Assembly (NCBI GenBank): GCA_032164245.1
Contig: JAVMKO010000003.1
Coordinates: forward strand, 65,976,390 to 66,040,389
From: Sternotherus odoratus
Lineage: Eukaryota; Chordata; Testudines; Kinosternidae
Reading direction: 5' to 3'
DNA length: 64,000 nt
The translations under genes and the position numbers were made by a program. The notes below the pieces were generated by a model. It had not been told where the DNA came from and ran no database searches. It saw only the letters and a program-made list of their open reading frames with translations. Position 1 is the first letter of the stretch. The number at the start of each line of letters is the position of its first letter. Positions 1-13,615 of this stretch are shown in pieces.

Positions 1-286
1 CACAGGACAAGTTTAATTGCTTATAATTGCACTACCTCTTGTGAAACTGCTTTGATATAGAAGAGAAACATGGTTTCAGTGACCATTAATAGGCCTAGGT
101 GTAACTGCTGGTCAAAAAGAGCTTGTATTATGTCTAACTAGCAAAAATACCTGGTGTTGCTCGGGGTATTTGTAATTGGAAACTGGGATGTAAAAAGACT
201 ACAATGTTTTTATTAATACAAATTTTGTTCAGAAGTCTCATTTTGTCTAATTTCATTCTCTTGCATTTAGATGTGGGGGGAGGGGG

Positions 287-334
287 CGAGAGCAGAGCGA
301 GTGGGGGGGGCGAGAGCAGAGCGAGTGGGGGGGG
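287..334. repeat. G-rich 24-bp tandem repeat, two units
   Basis: The unit CGAGAGCAGAGCGAGT followed by eight G occurs twice in a row, with further G runs on both sides (275-346). The apparent 61-residue reading frame across it is only the Gly-Gly-Gly-Glu-Ser-Arg translation of this repeat. Confidence 0.85.
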
Positions 335-594
335 CCGTTGGGGGGGAATATTACATCATAACTATGTCACAGAGAACAGCAGGTGTTAACCTGCTGACCA
401 GCTGATGTCAATGGGCTTTAAAGAATTTCACCCAGGGGGTGTTAGAGGTGAGATTTGAAAAATTTTTTGATTCTTACCCTGCTTAGGACCCTAAAGCCTA
501 TAACTGTACCAAATTTCAAGTCTCTAGCTCAAACGGTGTGGAAGGAGTAAGAGAACATACATACATGCACACACCATTTGACATACATACACAC

Positions 595-902
595 ACACAC
601 ACACAGATTTAGTAAAGCAATTTTGTTTAATATTAAGCTTTTTGGAAGTGTATGAACTTCTACACTATGCTACTAACAGCATAGTGTAGAAGTTCATACC
701 TTCTACAGATGCTTGTGTGCATAACACTATGTTTCATACATTAAATCCACACACACACAGATTTAGTAAAGCAATTTTGTTTAATATTAAGCTTTTTGGA
801 AGTGTATGAACTTCTACACTATGCTACTAACAGCATAGTGTAGAAGTTCATACCTTCTACAGATGCTTGTGTGCATAACACTATGTTTCATACATTAAAT
901 CC
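595..902. repeat. 154-bp tandem duplication, each unit with a perfect hairpin
   Basis: Positions 595-748 and 749-902 are near-identical direct repeats. Each starts in a CA microsatellite and ends TTAAATCC. Each holds a perfect 22-bp inverted repeat with a 6-nt loop: arms 650-671 and 678-699 in unit one, 804-825 and 832-853 in unit two. The hairpin arm begins GTATGAACTTCTACACTATG. Near-identity of the units implies a recent duplication, perhaps by slippage between the CA tracts. Confidence 0.9.
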
Positions 903-2417
903 GAGCTCACTGGATATTTGAAAGCCCTTGAGCTCTTTCCCAGGTAACCACAACATTGTTCATTGTACTAATGACTAAGAGCAAAAATGCAGCTAACAAG
1001 ACTCTTATTATACTAAAAGTCAGGCTTATATTTAAAGATGCTGGCTTTCTGTACAGAACAGTATTCTTATCCCCAGCAGGGAATAAATTAGGTCTCCCAG
1101 AGTGCAGGATGAGGATTCCCAGAAATAAAGAACTGGATTATTTCTCTCTGATTTCACCTATTGGCTTTTTAACCGAGTTCAACCTTCCGCATTAAAATAT
1201 TAAGTCTTTGTAAGTGTCTAAAGATAGAAAGGCCTTTACAATATTGAGTGTTTTCTGCAGGTGAGATTTCACATTTTAGATTCCCTGCTCTCAAGTTACT
1301 TAACAAAAGGGATTAGCTGCTCTTTTATTCAATGCTAAAAATCAAGCCTATGAAAAGAGTTCCTTAAGATTTTTCATACTTCTGGGTACGGAAGTCTATA
1401 AAGTTAATCTTTAAACAACATATCAGGCTTACAGGTACAATGTTGGGGTAAAAATGCCAGTTCAGCTCATTTTACCTTCCACATTTTCCCTTTTGAACTT
1501 TTGACACAAAACTGTGATTAAGTCTGACTCATCAGTTTAACTATTTCAGCACTTGGTTTGTTTCCTGTGCCTCCCAACTTTCATCAATTCCTCCAGTTTC
1601 AAAATACTCTGTGGCTAATTGATGCAGTTTCAGTGTCTGTGAAAGTATCTGCTGGTATTGGTTACATCTACCTCAAAGCCCCAAGAAACATAATGGGTTA
1701 GACATACAGCAAGTATTTCATAACTGAGTTATTGATGAGGAGAAGTCATGTGGACTGACCAGTGTATTACTCAGAGGTGCACCTTTTGCTATACTTCAAC
1801 CCTTGAACTGAAGGAAAAAAAACCAGCAATGTATTAACCCCCTTTTTCATTTAACATTCCTTCTGAAGGAAGCAGAATCTCTTCAGTTACAGCTATTTTA
1901 AATAGTGCCGATCCAGCAATATTCTTTCCCAGAAGTACACCTGTTTGATACATCTGAATGGCTCTGCTTTCAAGCAAGTCTACAGCCTGAAAGCATGGTT
2001 TTGCTTTCCCGTTTCTCACCCACCCCGCTCTCACTTTACAACCTCTTTGTTCCACTGGGAATACAAGTGGGTTATGCATGCCTCTTTACAGGAGCAGCTA
2101 GAAGGGCTCGAGTGACCCCCAAGTACCAACATGCATCTTATTTAGAAAGTGTGAAATAGCTTTTGCATCTCTTTCCACCTCTGCTGTAGAAAAAAAGAGC
2201 AGGCATCAGATGATCCAGCCAGGAACCTATTGTACTAAAAGATTCAGGCTATAGTTACATAGAAGCTGTAACTGCCATGAGGAAGGATCCTGTTAAAGCA
2301 GTGCTAGGAGGCATAATCTATGGCACCAGGTACAAATACCAGCAAGCAAGTGATCCAAACCAAGCCTGAGTCTTTGGCTAATATGAGCAGCAGCAGGGTT
2401 AACTTTTCATTCACGTG

Positions 2418-2704
2418 AGGCATGGCTACACTCACATTTTATAGCACTCAGGGGTGTGAAAAACAAATAATCACCCCCCTGATCGCAGCAAGTCCGAGCT
2501 CTTTAAAGTGCTAACGTGAACAGGCTCAGAGTGCTGGGAGCTACACTCAGTGCTCAGAATTAATCCCCTCGTGGAGGTACATTACCAGGAGTGCTGGGAG
2601 AGCTCTATTCCAGCCCTCGTGCGCAACCATGCTCGCACTTCGAAGCACTGCCGTGGGAGCATTCCTACGACAGCGTTTTGAAGTTTTCAGTGTAGTCATG
2701 GCCT
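2418..2704. mobile_element. Non-autonomous DNA transposon (MITE)
   Basis: The left end, AGGCATGGCTACACT, is matched in inverted orientation by the right end, AGTGTAGTCATGGCCT. The inside contains G/C-rich segments with further partial inverted symmetry and no coding capacity. The TIR style resembles the short hAT- or Harbinger-type MITEs seen elsewhere in the window. I could not define a clean target duplication, so the superfamily is uncertain. Confidence 0.6.
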
Positions 2705-5700
2705 TACTCTCTGTAACAGTTCCAGGTCATCATGACCTATGAGATTAGGGAGAATTGCCATGGATTCCAGTAGCTACTGTTACAATTAACAGTTTCCTAT
2801 GTACAGCACAAGTGTGCACTATTTCTGTAAGAAAAATTCACTAAGTTGTTTCATGAAGGCTTGAGGCAGCCCATCAAATTAAGCAATAACCTTAGTCTAA
2901 TAAAAACGTGGAAACAGAAGGAACAGCTTTTTTGCATCAGTCAAAACTGGCACAGTAAGGATGGCTGGCTATGGGTCATGTTAAAAAAGTGGGACCACAA
3001 AAGAGCTGAAGAAATTCAGGGATTCAGGTCTTTTAAAAACAACTTTTATGTCCCCATCTATGATACAAAAGGGCAATACTTCTTGGGGGTCTGTTTATTG
3101 CTTACAAACTGCTATCCAATGCAGTCACCAGACTGACCCTCTGAGTATTCACCAGGCTGCTGTGAGGGGGACCCACCTCTTCAGACTCTGGAAGAGTAAA
3201 ACAGATTGGTTGTGCACAAGGTTCATGCACCATGTGACACACTGCACCCACATGTTCATACTTGTAATAGGATTGCATGGTATTCAATGCAAAGCTCAGA
3301 ATGAGCTTTGCTTTTATTTGACCAAATCTGATCTCTTGTGCTTTGACTTATAAAAACTTAAAAATCTCTTTTGTAGTTAATACATGTTTATTCTACGAAA
3401 GCAGTCTGGTTTGAAGCTTGTCAGAGACTCCCCTTGGGATAACAAACCTGGTACATATCAGTTTCATTGTTAAACTGACAAACTCATAAGCTTGCAGCAT
3501 CCAGCGTGCATAACTGGACACTGCAAGATGGCAGTTCCTAGGATTGCATCTGGGACTGGAGATATTGGGTAGTGTCATTCAGTTGTACAATCCAAGCAGC
3601 GGCTGACCAGAAGTGCTCATTCATGTAGCCAGGAGCAGTTTACATGCTAGAGGCTATGCATGAACAGCCAGGAAGTGGGGGTTCTCACAGCAGAGCAAGA
3701 CTGGCTCCCATTGTTGAGGACTGAAATGACCTAGCAGGTCACTGGTCCAGATACCACCAGTGGAAGGTCACACGCTGCACTTAGCTTAAGGTCCCTAGGC
3801 AGAGTCTCAGAAGACAGATTCCCCATCTAGCACCCAATCCTGAGAGTTTAGACCTCAGGGTCTAGTTGCCCAGCCCCCAGAATCAGTAATGACCCAGAGA
3901 TTCCTGCATAACTTAAACACCCCATTTCCTAGAACTCAATCACATGGGTGTTCAGGGTCTATATCTAACTTCAGGGAATGTGACAGAATAGATGTCACAG
4001 AGACTTTGCACATGATTCTAGAACATCACTGCCCTTTACTTCAGCATGAGAAATATACAAAAATACCCCCTTCAAACACTTCTCTAACTCAGTTTATTCA
4101 CCACTCTGAAAAAAATTTTTTTGGACTGCAGCCAGGGTCCTCTGAACTGTCTAGGGTCCTTCTGCAATGCATGGATTTTCTTCTACCGGTAGTTATGGAG
4201 CCCCTCTCTCTGTCAGAATGCTTTGACCTTGGTTGATCCTGCAATCAAGCCTCTACTGCTACAAAAGCATTCCTGCCTCTGTCCTAAGCTTCCTTTGTGG
4301 CTTTGAGAGTCTCTCAAGTCCTACCACTAACAGCTGAGTCCTTGTGTCATGCTTCTGGTAATTTTCCACTCTCCAAACCCCAGCCCTTTACAGGCAAACT
4401 GGAGGAAATGGCTTCTCCCAGCTGTAGCCAGTCTCCTTAGTATAACTATTAATCCAGAGTAGTCATTAAAGATATCTCCTCTCCACTGTATCTAGTCTGG
4501 GAGAGATGTTTACAGGCTTGTCAGCAATGATGGATACACATAGATATACAGACAATCCATGATGCAGCAATTTTCATAAAAAAATCACAATGTAAGTCAG
4601 AATTCATACATTCTACAGATTCCACAAAGCACCACAATTCTCTAAAAGAAACTAAAGTTGGCATTGTGGAATACTAGAAGTGCAATTAGATGCTTCGGAG
4701 ATGACAATATAGATGTAAAATGCCAGCCCTACAAATTCTGTTTGGAATCAGAGTCCACATGCATTCTTTCTGGGTCAAACAACAAATATTCTGCAATCTG
4801 GACTTTGAGTCAGGGAGGGAGTGACTAACCACAATTCAGCTCACTTTTAGAGCAATGTTGGCTCTGCAAGACCAAGAACTAAAGATGTGTCAGACAATAC
4901 ACAGGCAGAAAAACAAAGGCATCTTTGGACTTCAAGTTACTTCAGAACAGAACTGCATCAAGAGTTATTCTGCTAAAGATTTTAACCCTCATGATTCCAA
5001 AGGAGTCCAGTTTATTTCGGTTGGATCCATCTACTTTAACAAAGGTACCATCAAAGTATCCTGTGTATGCTACAATGATCAGACTGTTCAAACCAATGAT
5101 GCTTTGTTTTCCTCCCATGAGAAGAGGAAAGCAGCAATGTTAAGAATTTATATTTCAACTCATGGAATAAGTTCCATTAAAGAAACTATCACCAATAGTC
5201 AACTTGCATCCATGTGAATCTGCAGCATTTCTGGCCTCTGGAGATCTTTCATAACCATATGTAGCTCATATTCCCATGTTCCAAAGGCAGAGTTTGACTT
5301 CAGGGCACAAGGACTCCCCCACTCTCCCCTTTGGTAGGAGATGGAAGCGAAGACAAGGTATATGATGGGGCAAGATGTGGAGGCACCTCTGGAAGCAGGC
5401 AAAAAGATTCCTGAAGTTACCTGAGTATTTTCCTACTTGCTGATCATACTGGTATGAACATCAACTCCCCTCCTCTCTATCCTTCACTCCTATTGATTTG
5501 CCCTCTCCCACCTTTGTCCTCCTCTGATGTTCAGAGAAACAAAAACAAGTTGGATATCTGAATTAACCAAACTGCATTCCTTCCCACACCCTTCATTTAC
5601 CCTGTATTTGGAGTACAGGTCAAGGACTGGATGCCTTGGAGAATTGGAGAACTTTGAATACAAATAAATATTACTTTAGAGAACTGCATAATAAATAAGT

Positions 5701-7616
5701 CACTTACACACAACGGAAGGGCTACAAAATTCAAAGCCAAGCCTAAAAAGGCATAGTATGCAGTAAGTCATACCTGCTGTATTTTGTTTCAACGGAAGTA
5801 TGAAGAGTACTTAGCTTACATTTTTGTTGCAAGAAGTCTTTATGGAGAGCCTATTACATTGTATTTGTACCACCAACAAAATCTGACGTTTGATATGGTT
5901 GAGCCAGTATACCAGAACTTCAAGGGGAATAAATTCATTATAACCAAGAATATCTATCATTTAGTTTCACTCACTCAACAAGGGGGTTATTTTATCGGAT
6001 TTGCCATTGTTAGTACTTCAGTGATCTCCAATTTCAATCCATAGTGTCAGCTATAAGTCCCCTCTCCTGGTGTGTTGCTCTTCTCCATTCTGCTGATTTA
6101 CAGTCAAATGGAATTTACTAAAATCCTATTTTCTAATATATTAACAGATTAAGTTGGCTAAGAAACATTTCCCTAGCAACATACAGCAAGTTGGAAGAGT
6201 ATAGCTATGACTCTGATTATGTTTGCTCAGGCCAAGGGCAGGTTTGTGTACTTTGAATAATCGAGTTCCCCTCTCAAAAAGGCTACCTATTGGCATGTGC
6301 ACTAAACAGTCACTTATGGGCAAACGCCTACAGAGTTCCAAGTACCTGCAACTTCAAGTTCAAGGAGAGTTCCAGGTCTCCTGCACATCTCAGAACTGGC
6401 TCTTGGTTATAACAGTAGGAGCCTGATTTTTCAAGATGCAATTATCTTGGTTGTAAAAATGTAGCCCTGGGTAATAGCTATGCCCAGCCTAGGATTTAAG
6501 CACTTTAAAAAAATTATGCAAATGAAAAGCTGAATACTAATTTAGAAAGGATGATTATTAAACTGAAATTTGACAAACTGTTGCCCTTGAATATGGTCTA
6601 AATCCCCTTCAGGCTTAAAAAACCAAATTAGCCAAGATTCTACATATGGTAAGGCAGGTAGGAGTTGAATTCAGAAGTAATCAAACTTTCTAAAAACTAT
6701 CTAAAGCATTTGATCTGAAGCCCTTCCACAGCAACCACTCTTTCTACTGCAAGTATGAATTTTGAAAACATTCATGCAAAAGACATTAAGACAAGCTATA
6801 TAGTGTTTGGTTTACTTTAGAGAGGAAGGAAAGCTGAAGTTGACATTTCAACTGCAAGTCATTCTGCATGCTCTGGTATCTCACCCACACAATTGCATGA
6901 GTTATATACTTAACAGTAATTTTGCATTTCCTTCCGTATGGGACATTTTTGGTCAAAAATAAAAATTATCTGCAATTAGAATGCAAAAACATTGCAGTAC
7001 TTGTCCCTCCACATGCATTCCCCTCTAACAGCCAGGAGCCCTGTTGCCACAACCCTCTTTGGATGTTGTCTTTTGAAGTAAGCTATGACCAGTCTTCATA
7101 AAAATGCATTTAATTCACATTTGATGGCACAGGCTTATATGCAATTAACTTTAATATTTTATTGAGTTATGGAAAACCTACAATTCAATCAGCACTTTGA
7201 ATTCACACCCGTAAAAAACTAAATAGAACATTGTGTTCAGCAACAAAAAGCCTCCCATTGTCCCCCAATAAAACATGCATCATCCCGGTGAAGCTCTGAC
7301 ACACTGTAAAGCAGTAACATTCAGGCCTGGAGTCATGATCTTCTATTACCTTCTGCCAGCCAACTTCTGGAAAATTGAGGGCTTTAACATGTAGCCAATG
7401 TATTCTTATGGCGGATATCGGGTGAATATTTTGACATTACCAGAGTTCTGAAGTAGGAAGGCAAAGCTAGCAATTTATTAAATCAAATTGAGAAGCTACA
7501 GCAAAAGTCCTCACTGGAAAAAACCTCAAGAGTAAATTGAATGTTATTCAAAATCCAGGAGTTTTTTCACCGTCCAAAATGTTTAGACCTGCCCCTACAC
7601 TGGAGTTACCTTACAC

Positions 7617-7915
7617 CAGGGGTAGGCGACCTATGGCACATATGCCAAAGATTGTACACAAGCTGATTTTTAGTGGCACTCAAGGTCCTGGACACCGGTC
7701 CAGGGGGCTCTACATTTTAATTTAATTTTAAATGAAGCTTCTTAAACATTTTTTTTTAAAATTACTTTACATACAACAATAGGTTAGTTATATTAGAGAC
7801 TTTTAGAAAGAGGCCTTCTAAAAACATTAAAATGCATTACTGGCACTCAGAACCTTAAATTAGAGTGAATAAATGAAGACTCGGCACACCACTTCTGAAA
7901 GGTTGCTGACCCCTG
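7617..7915. mobile_element. hAT-type MITE with 8-bp target duplication
   Basis: The termini are CAGGGGTAGGCGACC and its near-inverse GGTTGCTGACCCCTG. The element is flanked by a perfect 8-bp direct repeat CCTTACAC (7609-7616 and 7916-7923), the hallmark of hAT transposition. It is 299 bp, AT-rich inside and non-coding. Confidence 0.92.
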
Positions 7916-9375
7916 CCTTACACAATATACTTCTCTGGAAAAGAAAGTCTTGCATTCAAATTCCAAAATACAATTAGATATCAGGACAGTAAGGGCATGC
8001 AAGACTTAATTACTTTAATACTTTTCTGAACATTATTGCTCACTCTGAACTAGTGTTACATATACATCGGTGTCACAACATACCGTACTCCTCTTCCCCT
8101 TGTTGCCTCTTAATGGGATATGAAGAGAAGTGATAAGTCAGACAAGAACCTTTTTACAGTACTGTAGTCTTATAAAGACATGCCTATATTGAAAGCATTT
8201 TGCTTTAAAGTTCAAATATGGAGTTCAACTTTTTAAGAATATATTCTGTGGATACACCCACTGTTACTATTGAATTTCATATGTCAAGCTATGGCACATT
8301 CGACTAGGGCTTGAAAAAACCCAAACGCCTGCTTGTCAGGATAAGTTTTCAACTTGCCATTGATGAGTTAAGCTACTTACTATCAATTTCTGCAGAGTTG
8401 AGACTCCCTTAAGATAAGCTTATAGTCCACCTGGTTGCAGCCTAAGCCTTACAAATTCACCGTTGTCTTTAAGACTGTAGACTAGTTCAGTACCTATGGT
8501 GCTGCTCAAAGTGTTAACCACCAACAGAACACTGACTTGGATCAGAACTTTGTTGGTAACATACTCTAAGAATTGTCAGTTTCACTCTGCTTCTCCTAAA
8601 TAAAGTGATCAGCAATAGCAGACCCAGGCACTGATGTATTCCTAGAGGTCAGAAAGGGGATTCAGTTAAGTAGAATAGAACTCTAGGGTGGTTGGTGCCA
8701 AGAGGAGGAAAACTGTTCTCAGGTGATTTCAAATACCTTCTCCCCAGAAGCTGGGGGATGAAGATTAAGCCCACCTAGAAGGTGAAAGGGATAGTCCCCA
8801 TTAGAGGTCCTAGCACTTCCCTCTGACAGATAAGCATTCTGTGCAAGCGGATAGCAAGTGGATTTTGCTTCTGGAAGTTTTTCCCCAGCCCTGGAGGAGT
8901 ATCAGAACTGTATAAGCTGGTCCTAATGCTGCAGCCACAAAAACTGTTCCACTGCTTTTATAGCACAGTTCCACATGACCCACCAAATCAAGAAGTCAGT
9001 CTCCATATCCAATACCCACAGACTGAAGTCTCCTCTCACAAGCTGCCTCTTCTCCACCTAAGTTAGCAACACTAACTTCTGAAGAGAAGGCTTCAGTATC
9101 TAAAATATGAAGTAGATAGTTTGTCCTTTGCGGACATCAGCTCCCCAAGTTTGAAAACAGCAAGCCTTTATAGCAGCTATTTGCATATAGTTTGGTAGGT
9201 TTTGGGAGGACCAAACTCTACTCTATTTTTCTGGTGCAAGTCAAAATCAGGGAGCAGTCTTAGTAAATTTAGTAAAAATCCCAGGTTTTGTGTTTTTGAT
9301 AAAATGAAAAATGAGACACTAGAACAGGAGGAGCAGAAAGGGGAAGGAGACTGCGAGCGAGCCTGCCCCCCAACA

Positions 9376-9615
9376 CTTACCCTTCAGGGCAGTTCCTGCA
9401 GCTCCCATCCCATGAGGCTAGGGCTGGCTCACTACTCTGGGTATTGTGACCTGGCACCAATGGTTGCAGCCCCACTCACTCAAAGTTGGCCTGGCTGGGG
9501 GATAGCCAGGATCAATTTGTGTGAATGTTGCCGTAAACCCACATGCCAGCTGGCAATGCCCAGAATGGCGAGCCAGGTCCAGCTCCATGGGATGGGAGCT
9601 GTCCCTGAAAGGTGA
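9376..9615. repeat. Foldback element with about 110-bp inverted arms
   Basis: The segment containing AGCTCCCATCCCATGAGGCT near 9390-9420 recurs in inverted orientation near 9570-9610. The match extends on both sides through GGCTGGCTC and TCTGGG toward the centre near 9500. The flank 9620-9690 is rich in CATGG/CCATG words. This looks like a non-autonomous foldback transposon. The open frames on both strands here are mirror images caused by the palindrome, not genes. Confidence 0.55.
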
Positions 9616-10784
9616 GTATGTTAAAGTCATGGACATAGACAAAATGGACAAATGGGAAAATCATGGTATCCATGACATTCACCTCCCATCACGACACTCC
9701 TGCAGTCCTAGGTCATTGATATTACAAGGCTTCCTTATTTTCTATTTGATGCTCTGAGTTTTGGGAAAGAAATATAACAGTATGAAGTTCAAGCTGAAAA
9801 GAATATTTTTGGCAAGCCATCTAAAACAAGGCAGGATCTGAAATAGTCTGGTATCTCATGTCTACTTGCCCTAGCAAATGTAACAATGATTAATTTTACT
9901 AAGTTTTAATCAGCACAGAACATTCGGAGTAGAAAACTGCAGTTTATATACAAAGTAGAAGTATTTATATGAACACAAGACACCATTAAGACCTGCATTA
10001 ATTTATGTAAACCAAATCAAAGTGTCCAGCATTAATATAATGCTGGAGCACACAGAAGGGGCATTCAAGAAATGCAATTCAACTAAAGGTTTGGAATTCC
10101 TGGATTTTATATTATGCTGAATGTGGACACCCCACCGCTACAATAACGACTTTTTTTATGCAGGTAATCATTTAGATATTTTCCTAATGAAGCCTTCTCA
10201 TACTCAAACCATTCAGAAATGAATCAATAGGCATATTGTCTGCTTCCCATTGTCTTGAAACAAGGAATTACTATTTCATAAATCACTTCCCCTTTCAGAA
10301 GTTGAATTCTAATTATTTCTCCTAATCTAGTAGCCTAGAATAAATTTCCAGTTCTGCACTTGCCTTTCAACAGTATGTTTCTAACAAGACTAGGAGAGTT
10401 ATGAATGTACTTGTATTGCAAGTAAAGTTGTAAAACTTTCAACGAAGTAAAAAGCTATAGACGACAGGAAATAAAAGGAAGTAGCACATACAATTTCAAA
10501 AAAAACCAAACAACCAAGTACCAAATTTGTTCCTCCTGTGCTAATCAGCGTTTTTGAAAAGCCTATAAAGGGGAAGAAACCACCACCACTACAGCTGATT
10601 GTAGTAATGTCGCTGCTTTCTCTAGTCCTCTCTCCCCTTCCACACACTAAAAGGAGGAACTTAACTAGGATTAAAGCCAACATTCTTACCACATGTACAA
10701 GAAAACTACAACAGAAAGCATAGCTGAGTTCTCCATTTCTCTAATATATAATCTCTTGCAGAGAATCTGTACTTTACTATAAAG

Positions 10785-11365
10785 CAGGGGTGGGCAAACG
10801 TTATGGCCCAAGAGCAACATTTGGGTAAGGAAATTGTGCATCAGGTCATGAATGCTCACAAAATTGAGCGTTTGGAACAGGATGGCTCCAGTTGGGGGTG
10901 CAGCTGGGGATGAGGGGTGCAGGAGCTTGCTCCGGGCTGGGACAGAGTGTGGGAGGGGAATCAGGGCTGGGGAAGGAGGATGAGGCATGGGAGGGAGCAG
11001 ACTCTGGTAGGTACCTCAAACAGCTCCCAGAAACAGCAGCATGTCCTCCCTCCAGCTCCTACACAGAAGCACAGCCAGGCAGCTCTGTGAGCTGCCCTGT
11101 CCACAGGTGCCACTCTTGCAGCTCCCATTAGCTGAAGTTCCAGGTCAACCGGAGCTGTGGGGGCGGGGGGAGGTGGTGCTTAGGGTAGGGGCAGTGTGTG
11201 GAGCCTCCTAGTTGCCCCTACACGTAGGACAGGACATATTGCAGCTTCTAGGAGCCACATGGCATGGGGCAAGTCCCCGATCCTGCTCCTCAGCTGAAGC
11301 TCGATTAAAATGCCTGGAGGGCCAGACGTAGCCTCCAGGGCCAGGCCATAATCTGCCCACCTCTG
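10785..11365. mobile_element. hAT-type MITE
   Basis: It begins CAGGGGTGGGCAAACG and ends TCTGCCCACCTCTG. The flanking 8-mers CTATAAAG and CTATAGAC agree at 6 of 8 positions, as expected of an aged hAT target duplication. The interior is GC-rich and non-coding. It shares termini with the copies at 13150, 19284 and 50413. Confidence 0.85.
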
Positions 11366-13149
11366 CTATAGACAGACAGACAACACTACATGTTCACTGC
11401 TTAGTTATGCAAGAACTCAGTAACATTTCCATTCCATATTTCATACAACAAGGCCCCAAATATTGTTCTAGCTTTTGGCATATTACATGTACCAACATAC
11501 TTAATCCTCCTGGCATGAAATCTACATAAACTCTTCTTGCCCAAGTCATTTGGAAAAACTGAATATGTTTAGACCATACCATAGGATGTCAATTGCCAGT
11601 AGGTTTATTTTTCTAAGAAAGCCTGTATGTTTTTTTTAAAGCGTATCCCACTATTCAACAGAGTCTGAACCCAGATAGCTCATGAAGAAACATCCTGAAC
11701 TATTGGTTAAGCATTCACAAATTCTAAGCTAAAGTGCTCACCTAGCTGTATACATCATATCAGCACACTCATTAAAGACATGCACGTCAAGTATATTCAC
11801 AATTATTATTTTCCTGTATGGATTTCAGAGGGGAAAGAGATTGAAGTGCTGCAAGAATATAACCAATATGAAATTCTACCACTTGTTTGCCTCCAATGTC
11901 ATGGTCAGAGCAATTGAAATGTTAAAAGTGGAAAGCGGCTAGAGAGTAAGACTACTATGGAGTTCCGTCTAGTCTCAAAAAAAGCATGAAAGAACTTACA
12001 AAAAACGGTTAGCTGACAAGTGTTTGCAGAAATGGTTCCTTTTTTAATTGGTAGATGCTGGAGGAATTTATTCTATGCTTTAAGAAACACTTGATGTCAA
12101 TATTGGCAAGTGGGGTTATTAATGTATAGTGGCTTTTAAGCAGAAGATTGCTAGAACTAACTTGATCCCTCCAACAGAAATTCAGCCACCAACTTTTTAG
12201 CTAGTTAAGTGAGAAGCATTTTAAAACGAGGAGGACAGGCTGTGAAATCAAACGTGTGTAGAATCCAGCAGTCATATCAAACACTGCCAACCAAGGCTTC
12301 CAAGCTCTCAAAGTATAGTTTAGGAGTAATTTTAACCTTGGATTCCAAGCTCTAATGTAAATCTTATGTAAATAAACTGTAAACACCTCACAAAAAACAA
12401 CTAATTTCAACTACTATATCAAGTCTTATCTGCCGACTGGCAGCAACCTCTTTTGTATGCATATGGAGAATTAAGCCATCAGCTTCTGCAATAAAACCTT
12501 CATTTAAAGTTAAAGTTTCTAGTCATTGTTCCTGACAATTGTTCACATGCATTTAACACTTGCAAGGTTGACAAAATGTTATCTTCCTGCGCCTAGAGAC
12601 TGGCAGCTCTCCAGTACTGCCATTGCTGCTTACCCAAACAGAAGTGGAGTACAATGGAGAGAAATGGTTAGTTTCATTTCTACTAATTATAATCCTATGG
12701 GTCTTAGTGAAGCCAGCAAGAACAGCTTCAAGCAGCAGCCTGGAGTTATTCACAAGAGAAGATTTCTCCCCCAGCCCAGGGAAAAAGAAAAAAAGTCTGG
12801 GGAGGAGTACAGTAGCACAGGTTTAGATAACTGAAGTGTGAAATTCTACTTCTCCCTACCCTTTTTATACAGACCATTCATCATTAAAGATACATTAACT
12901 TAAATTGCAAGTTAAAAAAGAGTCAATATTTTGCTCATGTCAAGGTGGGCACCATTTTCAGTTAGCGTATTTCTGAGTGGGGTTCGTTAAGTAATTCAGA
13001 AAATTAAGAACATTACATCATGCAAGTTTACTTCAGCCCCTTGACAGTATAATCAGAGACACTTTTAGACATTTGGTTTGATAATATATTTCAGCTGGAT
13101 ATTAACATTACATTATTACTGTGTAATTCAACAGCTCCATTTATTAGAG

Positions 13150-13615
13150 TAGGGGTGGGCCAACCTTTCGGCCTGAGGCCCATATCTGGGTATGGAAATT
13201 GTAGGCTCATGAAATTGGAAGTTGGCGGTACAGAAGGGGGTGAGGACTGCCTAGGGATGTGGGGCCTGGGGTGGGGCCAGAAATGAGGAGTTCAGGGTGC
13301 TAAAAGGTACTCTGGGTTGGAACTGAGAGGTTCAGAGGGGGATTGGGGCAGGTGGTTAGGGCACCAGGAGGGTGTTGGGGGTGCAAGCTCCAGTTCCCAG
13401 CCAGTGGAAGCTGCAGGGGCAGCAAGTGGAGCCTCCTGGAGAGGGGGCATGCCACTGCTTACAGGAGCTGCACAAAGTGGGGTAAGTCCCGGACTTCACT
13501 GCCCAGCTGCAGCAAGGCAAGTCCTGGACCCCACTCCCCAGCTGGAGCTCAAGGGCCAAACTAAAATGTCTGGAGGGCTGAATGGGGCACCCAGGCCCTA
13601 TTTTCCCCACCCCTG
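13150..13615. mobile_element. hAT-type MITE
   Basis: It starts TAGGGGTGGGCCAACC and ends TTTCCCCACCCCTG. The flanks TATTAGAG (13142-13149) and TACTAGGG (13616-13623) match at 6 of 8 bases. It belongs to the same CAGGGGTGGG family as its neighbour near 10.8 kb. Overlapping open frames inside are GC-rich artefacts. Confidence 0.82.
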
